From assembly GCA_965283955.1 (NCBI GenBank), contig CBDIQW010000001.1, positions 5,270,001-5,334,000 on the forward strand: a stretch of DNA of 64,000 nt, read 5' to 3'. This DNA comes from Emticicia sp965283955 (GTDB taxonomy: Bacteria > Bacteroidota > Bacteroidia > Cytophagales > Spirosomataceae). Under the pieces are notes generated by a model. It had not been told where the DNA came from. It ran no database searches and saw only the letters and a program-made list of their open reading frames with translations. The position numbers and the translations under genes were made by a program. Positions 37,956 to 47,446 of this stretch are shown one piece after another; positions within the stretch are counted from its first letter, which is position 1; every line of letters starts with the position of its first letter.

Positions 37956-39345
37956 ATGAAAAAAGTATCTATTTTATCATCATTGTTTTTAGGAATATTG
38001 ATAACCATTCAAGGATTTTCGCAAACGGGTTCGGTTTTGATACAGCCTTCTAATGACGAAGTTTTAGCAACTAAATTTGGAGGTTCTGAACCAAATTTAG
38101 CAGGTAGATATGCACGAGGTTCAGCATCTGCTCCAACAGCAACCATAAGTGGCGATCCTCTCACCTCATTTAGTGGCAGAGGACATACAGGTACTGCATT
38201 TACAAGCGATAAGGCTCGTGTTACAATGTCTGCCGATGAAGCTTTCACTTCAACTGCTAATGGAACAAGAATTACTTTTTTAACAACACTCAACGGAACT
38301 ACATCTTTAAGCGAACGAATGCGAATTGATAATACTGGATTTGTTGGTATTGGAACTGCAAATCCACTGAGACGTTTGCATATTAGTGAAGGTAGCTCGG
38401 GAGTAAGTTCAAATGCAAGTGCAGTGGCATTTTTGAAGATAATACCAATAACTATTTACAATTAGCTTCGCCCGAAGCAAACGAAAATGGTGTATTGTTT
38501 GGTAAACCTTCGAGGCTCTGCAAGTGGTGGGATTATTTATACAAGCACAAATGCCATGAATTTGCGTACTGGTGGGAATGTGAATAGTATGACTATTAAG
38601 AAGTGATGGTAATGTTGGAATTGGAACGACGACTCCATAACGCAAAAATGAGATGTTAGTAGGTGGTAATTTTTTGATAGAAACAAGTAGTACCGATAAA
38701 ATCCTATTAAAACAAGATGGTACTGGGTCAGCTGGCGAAGCACTTTTGTATACAAATACTGGTTTAAAATCTGTTGAAATTAGAGGGTCTGATGTAACAG
38801 GAGCAGCTGGCGAAATAAATTTCTACGTTCCTTCAACACAAGTGAGAACAATTGAAATAGATGGCGATTATGGAAGTACTGGTAAAAGTAGAATCATCGT
38901 TGATGAACTTCAGATAAAAGGAGGTTCAGATTTGGCAGAATTTTTTAAAATCAATACAGCAATGAGGCTGGAAGCAGGAACGGTAGTGTCTGTCTCTGAT
39001 GATAATAGTGGTAATTTAGAATTGACAAAAAATGCTTATGACAAAAAGGTCGTGGGAATAATTAGTGGAGCAAATGGCGTTTCAACTGGTTTAATGCTGC
39101 ATCAAAAAGGCAATGAAATTGTAGATGGAGATTATCCTATTGCTATTAATGGTCGGGTCTATGTGAAAGCTGAGGCGACAAAATATCCAATCAAAGCAGG
39201 AGATTTGTTAACAAGTTCTGATATTGATGGTTATGCAATGAAAAGTACAAATAATAAAAAGGCACACGGGGCAGTAATTGGAAAAGCATTAACTGGTTTA
39301 GATAAAGAAACTGGTTTAGTATTAGTCCTTTTAGGTGTTAAATAA
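37956..39345 (+). pseudogene. VGIGT-motif surface protein (tail-fibre-like), about four frameshifts
   Basis: Signal peptide (KKVSILSSLFLGILITIQGFSQ), then Ser/Thr/Gly-rich repeats with the Bacteroidota motif RIDNTGFVGIGTANPLRRLHI near residue 127. The first frame fails at the T5 run about 38434 (PITIYN stop); later frames carry NTNNYLQLASPEANENGVLFGK, GSASGGIIYTSTNAMNLRT and SDGNVGIGTTTP, each separated by a one-base break at roughly 38508, 38600 and 38637. From 38653 one frame continues to VLVLLGVK at 39345. The C-terminal part has LQIKGGSDLAEFFKI. Secreted and probably a fibrous surface protein. The density of breaks is the highest in the window. Confidence 0.7.
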
Positions 39346-39366
39346 TTTTAAAAAGGTTCTTTTATT

Positions 39367-41230
39367 ATGAAAAATATACTAATTGTACTCTTGCTGAGTA
39401 TTACATTTGGAGGGTTCTCACAAGAAGAAAACTTATCAAATAATACGCTTTTGGCTCCCCAAATACCTGAAAGTGTAAGGATAGATGCGTCTTTATATCA
39501 AATTGGACAAACGGCAATCAAAAGTTTAACTTCTGCTCAGTCTTTGACCCAAAGTATGGATTTAAGAACTCGTGAAACAGATGGTCAAACTTTAATCAAC
39601 GTAGAAATTGTTTATAAAAATGATTATAATGCAACCAAAATTATTGATGAAATCAATACAGCTTATCTCGAAAGTTTGGGCTTTAAAGTAGAAACACAAT
39701 GGAAAAATCGAGCAAGTATTTGGGTTAACGCCAGCGAGATAATTTCAAAAGGCTCAAAATTAGACAAAGACTATTTCATGTTTGCGGTTCATAATATAAG
39801 GCATGATAATGAAGGCCCTGGATTAATGAATTCGAGTAGTTATTCGGGCACTGGTGGTAGTGGTAGAAGAGTGGCTATCTTTGATTCTGGTTTCGGAAGT
39901 TTATCTTCAGCAAGCACAAATGGACACGTACCTGCTTCTTTTGCATATATGTGGAGAAATGGTTCAGTAGTTAGTACAATTGCGTCAATGTCGAGTGGCT
40001 CAATACATGGAACAGCATGTGTTGAAACAGTTTTTGACCACGCCCCTAATGCAACTTATGAACTCTATGATGTAGGTAATAACACTGAAAAAGGAGCTGC
40101 TGTAACACTATGTAAAGCACATGGGGTTGATGTAATCTCAATGTCGTTATCAACATATAATACAGGATGGGCAGACAATACTGGTCCTGCCTGTGCCGCT
40201 GCTGACGATGCTGGAGATAATGGTATTCTGTTTTTTACTTCGTGTGGAAATCGTGCCGAGACACATTGGGAAGGCAGTTTTTCTGATTCTGACAACGATA
40301 GTTGGCACCAGTTTAGTGGTACGGACGAAGGAAATAATAGAACAGTTGGAAATGAAGGAACGGTAGTGGCTTACTTATCGTGGAATCCAGTTGTCAATTC
40401 TAATTACGATGTATATTTATATCGTTCAGATAATAATGCTTTATTAGCCTCAAGTACCAATTCAGGTACGACATTTGAAACTGCCAGTTGGACAAATAAT
40501 ACTGGTTCTTCTGTTAATTTTTACATTGCTGTCAAAAAAGTTGGCAGTGCTTCGCCAACATTTGAATTATTTAGTCACGATGATGGCACTGACTATCAAT
40601 ATCAAGTTGCAGCGGGTTCAAATACTTCTCCGTCAAATTCAACCAATAATAATGTTATTTCAATAGGGGCAGTTCCTCGTACAAGTTATAATTCAGCCAG
40701 TGGTACGAGTGGAATCATTGCAAGTTATAGTAGTCAAGGGCCTACTAATAGTGGAAATTTAGCACCAAAAGCTGCTGCACCTACAAATACGACAACCTTT
40801 GTTTATGGTGGAGCTTTTACAGGAACAAGCTGTGCTACACCAAATGCAGCTGGTATGGCAACCGCATTTTGGGCGAATCATTCATATTTGGATGCTACGG
40901 GTGTTAGACAAATTTTGTTTAAAAAAGCTGATTTATACAAAGATTGGGGTTTGTCAAATTCTGATAATATCTATGGTAATGGAGGATTATTTCTTTACGA
41001 TTATTTTGCAAATACACGATATCTATATCGAGACGGTAATAATACAACAGGCTTGTCATATAGACCAGTTCTATACCTTTTCACAAGCTCAAACAGGAAC
41101 TCCTAATAATGGAAGAGTTATGATATTAGGTGGTGGATATACTGAAAATGTAGTTTTAGGAACAGGTGGTGGACTAAATAAAAATATTACTTATCGGTCT
41201 TTGAAATTGAATGCAAATGGAGGGTTTTAA
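39367..41230 (+). pseudogene. secreted S8 (subtilisin) family peptidase, one frameshift
   Basis: Signal peptide (KNILIVLLLSITFGGFSQ), prodomain-like segment, then the S8 catalytic domain with Asp173 (VAIFDSGFG), His214 (SIHGTACVE), oxyanion Asn295 (TSCGN) and Ser488 (TGTSCATPNAAG). A beta-rich insert of about 110 residues lies between Asn295 and Ser488. After SYRP the frame breaks at 41068 (one extra G), and the continuing frame reads FYTFSQAQTGTPNNGRVMILGGGYTENVVLG to LKLNANGGF, stop 41230. About 620 residues. A terminator follows directly. It degrades peptides outside the cell or matures other exported proteins. Confidence 0.84.
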
Positions 41231-41231
41231 T

Positions 41232-41277
41232 AAAAATGCTACTAAATACCTAAATTAGGTATTTAGTAGCATTTTTT
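41232..41277. terminator. long perfect terminator hairpin
   Basis: TAAAAATGCTACTAAATACC and GGTATTTAGTAGCATTTTTT pair through a TAAATTA loop centre, one of the longest dyads here. It separates the convergent subtilisin and transketolase C-half genes and can terminate both. Confidence 0.92.
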
Positions 41278-41289
41278 ATTTGAAGCAAC

Positions 41290-42246
41290 TTATCCTTTTC
41301 TCGCAATCACTTTCAATGCTTTCTCTACGATTGAGGCAGCATTCAAACCATATTTTTCCATCAATTGAGCAGGTGTTCCTGACTCTCCGAATGAATTATC
41401 TACGGCTACGTATTCTTGTGGAGCTAAGAAGTTTTTCGCCAATGTTTGAGCAATAGCATCGCCCAAACCACCGTTCATTTGGTGTTCTTCGCACGAAACC
41501 ACACATTTAGTTTTACGAACTGATTTTAAAATCGCTTTTTCATCCAAAGGCTTGATAGTGTGAATATTAACGATTTCAGCACTGATGCCTTTTGCTTCCA
41601 AAATCTCACATGCTTGGATTGCTTCCCAAACTAAGTGGCCTGTTGCAAAAATACTTACATCTTTTCCTTCCGAAACCATCCATGCTTTTCCGATTTCAAA
41701 CTTTTGGTCAGGAGCAGTGAAAACTGGCACAACTGGACGGCCAAAACGTAAGTAAACTGGTCATTCGTGTTCGGCAGCAGCGATAGTTGCAGCTTTAGTT
41801 TGGTTAAAATCACAAGGATTGATAACCGTCATGTTTGGCAACGAACGCATCATAGCCAAATCTTCTAAGATTTGGTGAGTTGCACCATCTTCGCCCAATG
41901 TAAGACCAGCGTGTGAAACAGCAATCTTAACATTTTTGTCAGAATAAGCAACTGACTGACGAATTTGGTCATACACACGGCTCGAACCAAAGTTAGCGAA
42001 AGTTGTAGCAAACGGAATTTTTCCGCCGATGGTCAAACCAGCTGCTACACCTATCATGTTTGCCTCAGCGATACCACACTGGATAAAACGCTCAGGGTTT
42101 TCTTTGATAAAAGTATCAATTTTCAATGAACCCACTAAGTCGGCACATAGTGTCACGACATTAGGATTTGTGCGACCAAGCTCGGTCATGCCCGCTCCGA
42201 ATCCAGAGCGTGTATCTTTTTTCTCGGTAAATGGATATTTTGTCAT
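41290..42246 (-). pseudogene. transketolase C-terminal subunit, interrupted by in-frame TGA
   Basis: A 318-codon frame with an in-frame TGA at 41761-41763. Upstream it reads FGAGMTELGRTNPNVVTLCADLVGS...GLTLGEDGATHQILEDLAMM...FNQTKAATIAAAEHE; after the TGA the same frame reads PVYLRFGRPVVPVFTAPDQKFEIGKAW...SIVEKALKVIARKG. Family members have Gly here (EGPVYLRFGRP), so GGA to TGA is a single substitution. The pyrimidine-binding and C-terminal domains are otherwise complete. The N-half gene is further upstream (43924-44790), normally adjacent; here two other genes lie between. Either a nonsense mutation or a base-call error. Transfers two-carbon units in the non-oxidative pentose phosphate pathway. 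Confidence 0.85.
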
Positions 42247-42270
42247 AAGACACTAAGCCCAACTGGGCAT

Positions 42271-42846
42271 TTATTGATTTAATGATTCTAATTTTTTAAT
42301 AAAATATTTTGCACTTGGGCAATTTGGGTGTTTGGCTGCATTTTCGATTGAAAAGCCATTTCTTAGCATGATACCAGCAAAAATAAGTTTATCGCTAATA
42401 CCTCTTTTTTTTATCGCAATACTTTGTTGTTTCAAATAATCAAAAGGCTTTTCGATACTTTCGGGTGAATCATGAAAATAAGATTCTTGTTCAAAATAAG
42501 ATGAAATAGTTTGTGTATCAGCTAAAAACCAAGATTCAATTGCTTTTACGACAATGATTTTACTTACTTCGTCAGATGCAATTTCGTTTCTGGCTTCGAC
42601 AACACAAGTTAAATCTTCTAAATCACGGATAACGAAAATATACTCAGCTCCGTTGTCTTTCAAGATTTCTATAAAAGCCTCAATTTTCTCCCTATTCTTA
42701 AAAATATCTTTTCCTCTCTGACCTTTGGTTGGCAAAATACTTGGTAAAATTTCGATATTTTGTGATTGACAATATGCCCTGAAATTATCAGATAAAATTA
42801 TCTTTTTTTCGGTATCGCCTTCCACCAAAAATCCAACTTTTACCAC
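42271..42846 (-). CDS. DUF4276/TOPRIM-like (RloB/AbiLii-type) protein
   Basis: About 191 residues if started from the GTG at 42844-42846 (VKVGFLVEGDTEKK...), which overlaps the ATPase stop by 7 bases (GTGGTAA). Motifs EGDTEKK near the start (TOPRIM-type Glu) and YIFVIRDLEDL (Asp-rich second motif) mark a DUF4276/RloB-like nuclease-fold protein. The end (CPSAKYFIKKLE) also fits. In paired defence or abortive-infection modules such proteins act with an AAA ATPase. An upstream extension in the same frame exists but runs over the ATPase gene. Mobility and toxicity are inferred. Confidence 0.78.
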   Translation of the reverse strand: MVKVGFLVEGDTEKKIILSDNFRAYCQSQNIEILPSILPTKGQRGKDIFKNREKIEAFIEILKDNGAEYIFVIRDLEDLTCVVEARNEIASDEVSKIIVVKAIESWFLADTQTISSYFEQESYFHDSPESIEKPFDYLKQQSIAIKKRGISDKLIFAGIMLRNGFSIENAAKHPNCPSAKYFIKKLESLNQ

Positions 42847-43877
42847 GGTGTGCCACCTCCCAAAGCCCCTGATAACCAAACCTCAGCCATATCTAAACCA
42901 TGAAGATTCATGCCTTTGATTTGTTTAATTTGGGTTTCACCATTGATTTTATCGACAACAATTACTTCTTCTGGTTGAAGACACTCAACCAAAGTCTGAG
43001 AGTGTGTATTCAACCAAATATAATGACCTTTATCAGCACAGGCACTTCTAAAAAAATCAACCAATTTTCTGATAACGTAAGGGTTTAACCCATTTTCAGG
43101 CTCTTCGATACACAAGAACTGTGGTTCATCAGACTGATAAACGGCTGTTAATAAGGCGATTATATTAAATGTGCCATCAGAAATGAGTTCTTTATTGAAT
43201 GGTCTTTCATAATGTTTCTGATAAATCAAAAGGTTTTCATTACTACTAAACTCACTTTTTTGAACTTCAATTCTATCAAACTCTGGCAAAAATAACTCTA
43301 ACCATTCGCTGATTTCTTCTCGTTTTTCAGGATTCTCTAAGAGGCGTTTTAAGACTTTTTCGAGGTTATCGCAAGAAGTTGAAAGTTTTCTATCAGAATT
43401 TATCTGCATTCTTTCTCTTTTCTTTTGTCCTATAAAAATCTCAGAATGATTTTCAACGAATTGTGTAAATTGAGGCTGTTCAGCAAATGGAAAAAAATCA
43501 TGTTCATTTCCATTTTTATCGTTTGTTGGAATGCCAATTCGGCCTATACCCCAAGGACGTAGAGTAAAACTATCAAAAACTATTTCAATACTTGGAGTAG
43601 AATTTGTTTGGTAAACTATTCCCTGATGTTCAATATCTTTTATTGATTTAATCGCATTGAAGTTGAGAGCATTGGTGAAAATATCGTTAATGATAACATT
43701 CTTTTCATCATTTATCCATGAAACATTTTGTTTGAATATTCTATACTCCAAAGCCTCAAAAATATTAGACTTGCCACTTCCATTTGGGCCGACAAAAACG
43801 GTAAAAGGATTTGGCTCGTTGATGGTTAAATCAACGATAGACTTAAAATTTTTGATATGTAAAGACTTGATTTTCAA
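42840..43877 (-). CDS. AAA family ATPase (AAA_21/RloA-type), paired with DUF4276
   Basis: About 345 residues from a TTG at 43875-43877 (KIKSLHIKNFKSIVDL). Walker A is VFVGPNGSGKSNIFEAL, the signature-like region SDGTFNIIALLTAV, Walker B FLCIEEPENGLNP and an H-loop-like LNTHSQTLVECL: an SMC/RecF-like ABC ATPase, no transmembrane domain. The C-terminus (EVWLSGALGGGTPW) is typical of this family. The frame is open upstream to 43970, but that would run over the transketolase N-half end. Its stop overlaps the next gene's start by 7 bases. Likely a two-gene antiphage/abortive module. Confidence 0.82.
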   Translation of the reverse strand: MKIKSLHIKNFKSIVDLTINEPNPFTVFVGPNGSGKSNIFEALEYRIFKQNVSWINDEKNVIINDIFTNALNFNAIKSIKDIEHQGIVYQTNSTPSIEIVFDSFTLRPWGIGRIGIPTNDKNGNEHDFFPFAEQPQFTQFVENHSEIFIGQKKRERMQINSDRKLSTSCDNLEKVLKRLLENPEKREEISEWLELFLPEFDRIEVQKSEFSSNENLLIYQKHYERPFNKELISDGTFNIIALLTAVYQSDEPQFLCIEEPENGLNPYVIRKLVDFFRSACADKGHYIWLNTHSQTLVECLQPEEVIVVDKINGETQIKQIKGMNLHGLDMAEVWLSGALGGGTPW

Positions 43878-43901
43878 ATACTTAAAGCGATATAGTTTTT
43901 G

Positions 43902-43920
43902 CTCCCCTTTAGGGGATGGG
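43902..43920. repeat. GC-rich dyad at the boundary of the ATPase module
   Basis: TCCCCT and AGGGGA form a small dyad within CTCCCCTTTAGGGGATGGG, directly before the transketolase N-half stop at 43924. CCCCATCCCCTAAAGGGG-type words are common REP-like intergenic sequences in Bacteroidota, in my recollection. It may mark the insertion boundary. Confidence 0.45.
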
Positions 43921-43923
43921 GGC

Positions 43924-44790
43924 TTAATAATCTCCCAAAGTCTCAGGCAATTGAGCCAAAGCTGCGGCAAGTTGCTCGTCGTTTGGAGCTGTACCGTGCC
44001 ATTTGTGAGTTCCCATCATGAAGTCAACGCCAGCACCCATTTCGGTTCTCAACAAAATCATTACTGGTTGACCTTTGCCCAATAAACGTTTTGCTTTACG
44101 CAAACCCGCTACTACTTGCTCCATGTCATTGCCATCTTTGATTTCCATCACATTCCAGCCGAATGCTTTGTATTTAGCTTTCAAATCACGGTTCGACATT
44201 ACTTTTTCAGTCGGGCCATCAATTTGTTGTCCGTTCAAGTCGATGATTCCAACTAAGTTATCTAATTTGTGATGTGGAGCGGCTTGTGCTGCTTCCCAAA
44301 CTTGTCCTTCTTGTTGTTCTCCATCGCCCATTAAGCAATAAACCGTAGTTTTTTCGCCATTCAAACGCTTCGCCAATGCTGCTCCAATTGCTACCGACAA
44401 GCCTTGTCCGAGTGAACCAGACGCAATACGGATACCTGGAAGATGCTCATGCGTTGTTGGGTGACCTTGTAAACGAGAATCTAATTTACGGAAAGTAGCC
44501 AACTCTGTTTTGTCGAAATAGCCTCTGTGAGCTAAAACGCTATAAAAAACAGGAGAGATATGACCGTTTGAAAGGAAAAATAAATCTTCGTTGGTGGCAT
44601 CCATATTAAAAGTCAGGAATCCACCTTTACCTTTACGGTTGTTGATTTTCATTTGTTGGAAATAAAGTCCAACAATCACATCAGTACAACCTAATGAACC
44701 ACCTGGGTGACCTGATTGACAGCCATGAACCATTCTAACGATGTCTCGACGTACTTGCGAAGCGATGTCTTGTAATTCTTTGGTTTGCAT
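43924..44790 (-). CDS. transketolase N-terminal subunit
   Basis: A 288-residue TPP-binding half: SQVRRDIVRMVHGCQSGHPGGSLGCTDV, FFLSNGHISPVFYSVLAHRG and the TPP-binding GDGEQQEGQVWEAAQAAPHHKL with NGQQIDGPTE. It pairs with the C-terminal half to form a transketolase; the split form is common in Bacteroidota. The two halves are usually neighbours, but here they are separated by about 1.7 kb carrying the AAA ATPase/DUF4276 pair. Ends in LPETLGDY. Confidence 0.94.
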   Translation of the reverse strand: MQTKELQDIASQVRRDIVRMVHGCQSGHPGGSLGCTDVIVGLYFQQMKINNRKGKGGFLTFNMDATNEDLFFLSNGHISPVFYSVLAHRGYFDKTELATFRKLDSRLQGHPTTHEHLPGIRIASGSLGQGLSVAIGAALAKRLNGEKTTVYCLMGDGEQQEGQVWEAAQAAPHHKLDNLVGIIDLNGQQIDGPTEKVMSNRDLKAKYKAFGWNVMEIKDGNDMEQVVAGLRKAKRLLGKGQPVMILLRTEMGAGVDFMMGTHKWHGTAPNDEQLAAALAQLPETLGDY

Positions 44791-44910
44791 TTACAAATAA
44801 TTATTAAGTGTCAAATATACAATTAATACAAAAGTAATAAAAAAATATAAAAAAGGAATGTTTTACTTAGTATTATGCAAAAGTACGGAATACATCTTGC
44901 TTTAAAAACA

Positions 44911-44938
44911 CAAAAACCTCGCTTTCGTGAGGTTTTTG
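44911..44938 (-). terminator. terminator downstream of bcp
   Basis: CAAAAACCTC (44911-44920) and GAGGTTTTTG (44929-44938) form a 10-bp stem with an 8-base loop; on the minus strand it ends with a T-run. It lies 42 bases beyond the bcp stop. Confidence 0.85.
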
Positions 44939-44980
44939 ATAAAATCTATATTATTTGTACAAAAAAGTATCAGAATAAAA

Positions 44981-45430
44981 TTATCCTAAAATCTGTTCGG
45001 CGTGGTTTTTAGTATCAACTTTCTGAATGATTTCTTCGATAATGCCTTTTTCGTCGATCACGAAAGTTGTACGAACAATTCCCATGTAAGTTCGGCCGTA
45101 CATTGATTTTTCTGCCCAAACACCGTAATCATTTACGATTTTTTGGTCGGTATCGGCCAGTAAATCAAAAGGTAATTCGTATTTTTTAATAAATTTTTGG
45201 TGTGATTTTTCATCGTCAACGCTCACACCCAAGACTACGTAGCCCTTAGATAAAAGTGCTTCATAATTATCTCGAAGACTGCAAGCCTGTGCCGTGCAAC
45301 CTGGTGTTGAATCTTTTGGATAGAAATAAAGTATTACTTTTTTGCCAAGAAAATCTGACAAATTAACGACGTTTCCGCTTTGATTTTTTGCTTGAATTTT
45401 TGGAGCTTGACTTCCTACTTTTAGAGACAT
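44981..45430 (-). CDS. bcp: thioredoxin-dependent thiol peroxidase (Bcp/PrxQ)
   Basis: A 149-residue peroxiredoxin: KVGSQAPKIQAKNQSGNVVNLSDFLGKKVILYFYPKDSTPGCTAQACSLRD. The peroxidatic Cys is in STPGCTAQACSLRD with the resolving Cys five residues later, as in PrxQ. It reduces peroxides using thioredoxin. Its first 22 codons lie in the 3' end of the M23 peptidase gene, a 68-base overlap in a different frame, which is unusually long. A terminator follows. Confidence 0.94.
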   Translation of the reverse strand: MSLKVGSQAPKIQAKNQSGNVVNLSDFLGKKVILYFYPKDSTPGCTAQACSLRDNYEALLSKGYVVLGVSVDDEKSHQKFIKKYELPFDLLADTDQKIVNDYGVWAEKSMYGRTYMGIVRTTFVIDEKGIIEEIIQKVDTKNHAEQILG

Positions 45431-47429
45431 TTTTCTTGCTTTTAGAGGTTTTCTTAGATGATTTCTTAGTAACTTTCTTTACTGCTCTTTGGGTCGCTAT
45501 GTATTCGTTAATATTAACTTCATAAACTGCCAAATTACCTACATTATCTGTTACTTCTAACTTCAAATCACCATTAAATGTTTCTGATTCATTGAGCTTT
45601 ATTGACCAAATTCGGTTTGACTTATACTCATAATCCATCAGAACCCAGCGACCATTCACGAAGCAGTTAAAGTTTTTTATGCCCGAAAGCCCGTCTGAAA
45701 TCGTAAAACGTAACTCGGTAGAGTCAATTCTTACGGGGCGAATACTTGGTGCTTCATTGTCTGTAATGACTTGAAAATCGCCTAATTCTTTGGTCTTGAA
45801 CTGAATTTGATTGCCCAACCATGTTCCGCTCAAATATTTTCGTCCATCGTTTACATAATAGACACTTGCTTTAGGAGAAATGGCCACGCCCGTAGGAGTC
45901 CAATTTATAGTCATAAAATCTTTTAGCGGGATTTTCTCGGTATTTATCGAAAGGCGATTTCCATTTAGGGCAGTTTTTAAATAGAGCGTATCGTAAAGAG
46001 CATCCGCAAAGTCGATATTGAGATTTGGCTCAGCATAATATTGTCCTTTCTGTGGTAAAACTTCCTGCTTGATATTTAGTCTCTCAGAGCTATTTTCTAC
46101 TTGAATAAAATCAGCAATACCTTTGTTCAAATCATGTAAATAAACTGATTCGGCACCTCGTCGATAAGCTAAAGGAACAGCGGTAGGAATTCCTTTGTAT
46201 TGTAAAATTGCGGTAGTTGATTTTGCATTTTTTGCTCTAATTGCCAATGTATTTTCGGTAATAGAAGTAGAGATATTGCCAGAATAATTACTCTCCTGTG
46301 CCAGTTCTTCCGCAAAAACTTCATTTGGTTGGTCGCCTTGAATTGAGAAGTTCATGGTTGTTGCATTGCCATAGGTATCTTTCACTTCAATCGAAATCTG
46401 ATGGATCTCTTTGTCTTTAATAACAATTTTACCTTGATTTTGGTCAGTTTCGTAAATAGAAAGGCGATTTCCATCGGAGACATAACATTTTTGAATTCTT
46501 ACACCATTGCTTTCTGCAATGTCATAATCAATATGTACGTTGATATCTTTTGAAATATCAAAAGGCATTTTTTCAAGACTGAGTTTATAACTTGTATTGC
46601 CATCAATCTTTACTTCAACATCTGTTACACCAAGTCTAAATGGTGATGTTTGACTTCTATCATAGGTATTGAGTTCGAGCCCAATTGTACCATGAGCTTT
46701 AATGACGGCGGGAATACTATAATTGCCATTCGAAGTACGAGTTGGAGCAATAGAAACTCTGCCGAATTCGCCATTTACACGTGAATATGCATTGAGAGTT
46801 TTCAAGATAACTCGCTCAATAACAGGTGCTTGTGAATCTTGAATTTCCCAAAAACCAAACTTTAATGGATTGATGGCATTTTCGGCTTCATCACGAATTT
46901 CGAAGTGAAGATGCGGCCCACCCGATGCTCCAGTATTACCACCAATTGCTACGATTTCACCTTTGCTGACAGGTAAATCTTTTGGGGAAGGTGAAAGCTC
47001 AATATCCCAAACTTGTTGGTTATATTCTTTTTGACGAACATACTGCTCTATGCGAGCATTGAAGTTTTTTAAGTGTCCATAAACAGTGGTGTAGCCGTTG
47101 GGGTGCGTGATATAGATCACATTTCCATAACCGCCACGCATGACTCTGATTTTTGAAACGTAACCTTCTGCTGCGGCATAAACTTGATACCCTTCAACAC
47201 CTCCCGTACGAATATCAACGCCTGCATGAAAGTGATTGGTTCGCAAATCTCCAAAACCGCCAGATAGAGATGCTTGCTGGCCAGGTTGTATTGGAAACAT
47301 GAAATAGCCTTTTGGATACTCTTTGTTTTGTGCTGCTTTTCTTCGCTGGGCAAAAGCCCTGTTGGAAGAAGTATCAGATACTAAATATGTAACGAGCAAA
47401 AGTGTGCTTAGAATGCGTGTTATAATCAT
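45363..47429 (-). CDS. secreted M23 peptidoglycan endopeptidase
   Basis: A 688-residue protein: signal segment, then the peptidase M23 domain at about residues 40-180, with zinc ligands visible in HFHAGVDIRTGG (HxxxD), the FKPxx GGYGNVIYITHPNG region and GASGGPHLHFEIRD (HxH). Long beta-rich C-terminal domains follow, then a basic tail (KKVTKKSSKKTSKSKKNVSK). M23 enzymes cut peptidoglycan cross-bridges. The last 68 bases also encode the bcp N-terminus in another frame. No sign of an indel: the neighbouring frame has an immediate stop, so the tail looks real. Confidence 0.9.
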   Translation of the reverse strand: MIITRILSTLLLVTYLVSDTSSNRAFAQRRKAAQNKEYPKGYFMFPIQPGQQASLSGGFGDLRTNHFHAGVDIRTGGVEGYQVYAAAEGYVSKIRVMRGGYGNVIYITHPNGYTTVYGHLKNFNARIEQYVRQKEYNQQVWDIELSPSPKDLPVSKGEIVAIGGNTGASGGPHLHFEIRDEAENAINPLKFGFWEIQDSQAPVIERVILKTLNAYSRVNGEFGRVSIAPTRTSNGNYSIPAVIKAHGTIGLELNTYDRSQTSPFRLGVTDVEVKIDGNTSYKLSLEKMPFDISKDINVHIDYDIAESNGVRIQKCYVSDGNRLSIYETDQNQGKIVIKDKEIHQISIEVKDTYGNATTMNFSIQGDQPNEVFAEELAQESNYSGNISTSITENTLAIRAKNAKSTTAILQYKGIPTAVPLAYRRGAESVYLHDLNKGIADFIQVENSSERLNIKQEVLPQKGQYYAEPNLNIDFADALYDTLYLKTALNGNRLSINTEKIPLKDFMTINWTPTGVAISPKASVYYVNDGRKYLSGTWLGNQIQFKTKELGDFQVITDNEAPSIRPVRIDSTELRFTISDGLSGIKNFNCFVNGRWVLMDYEYKSNRIWSIKLNESETFNGDLKLEVTDNVGNLAVYEVNINEYIATQRAVKKVTKKSSKKTSKSKKNVSKSRKSSSKNSSKKSKRKRR

Positions 47430-47446
47430 GGGTTATAAGTGGGTAA

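Noticed and set aside
41761..41763. UGA recoded as Gly or selenocysteine
   Set aside because: Other genes here end with TGA, no SECIS-like hairpin follows, and the family has Gly, not Cys, at this site.
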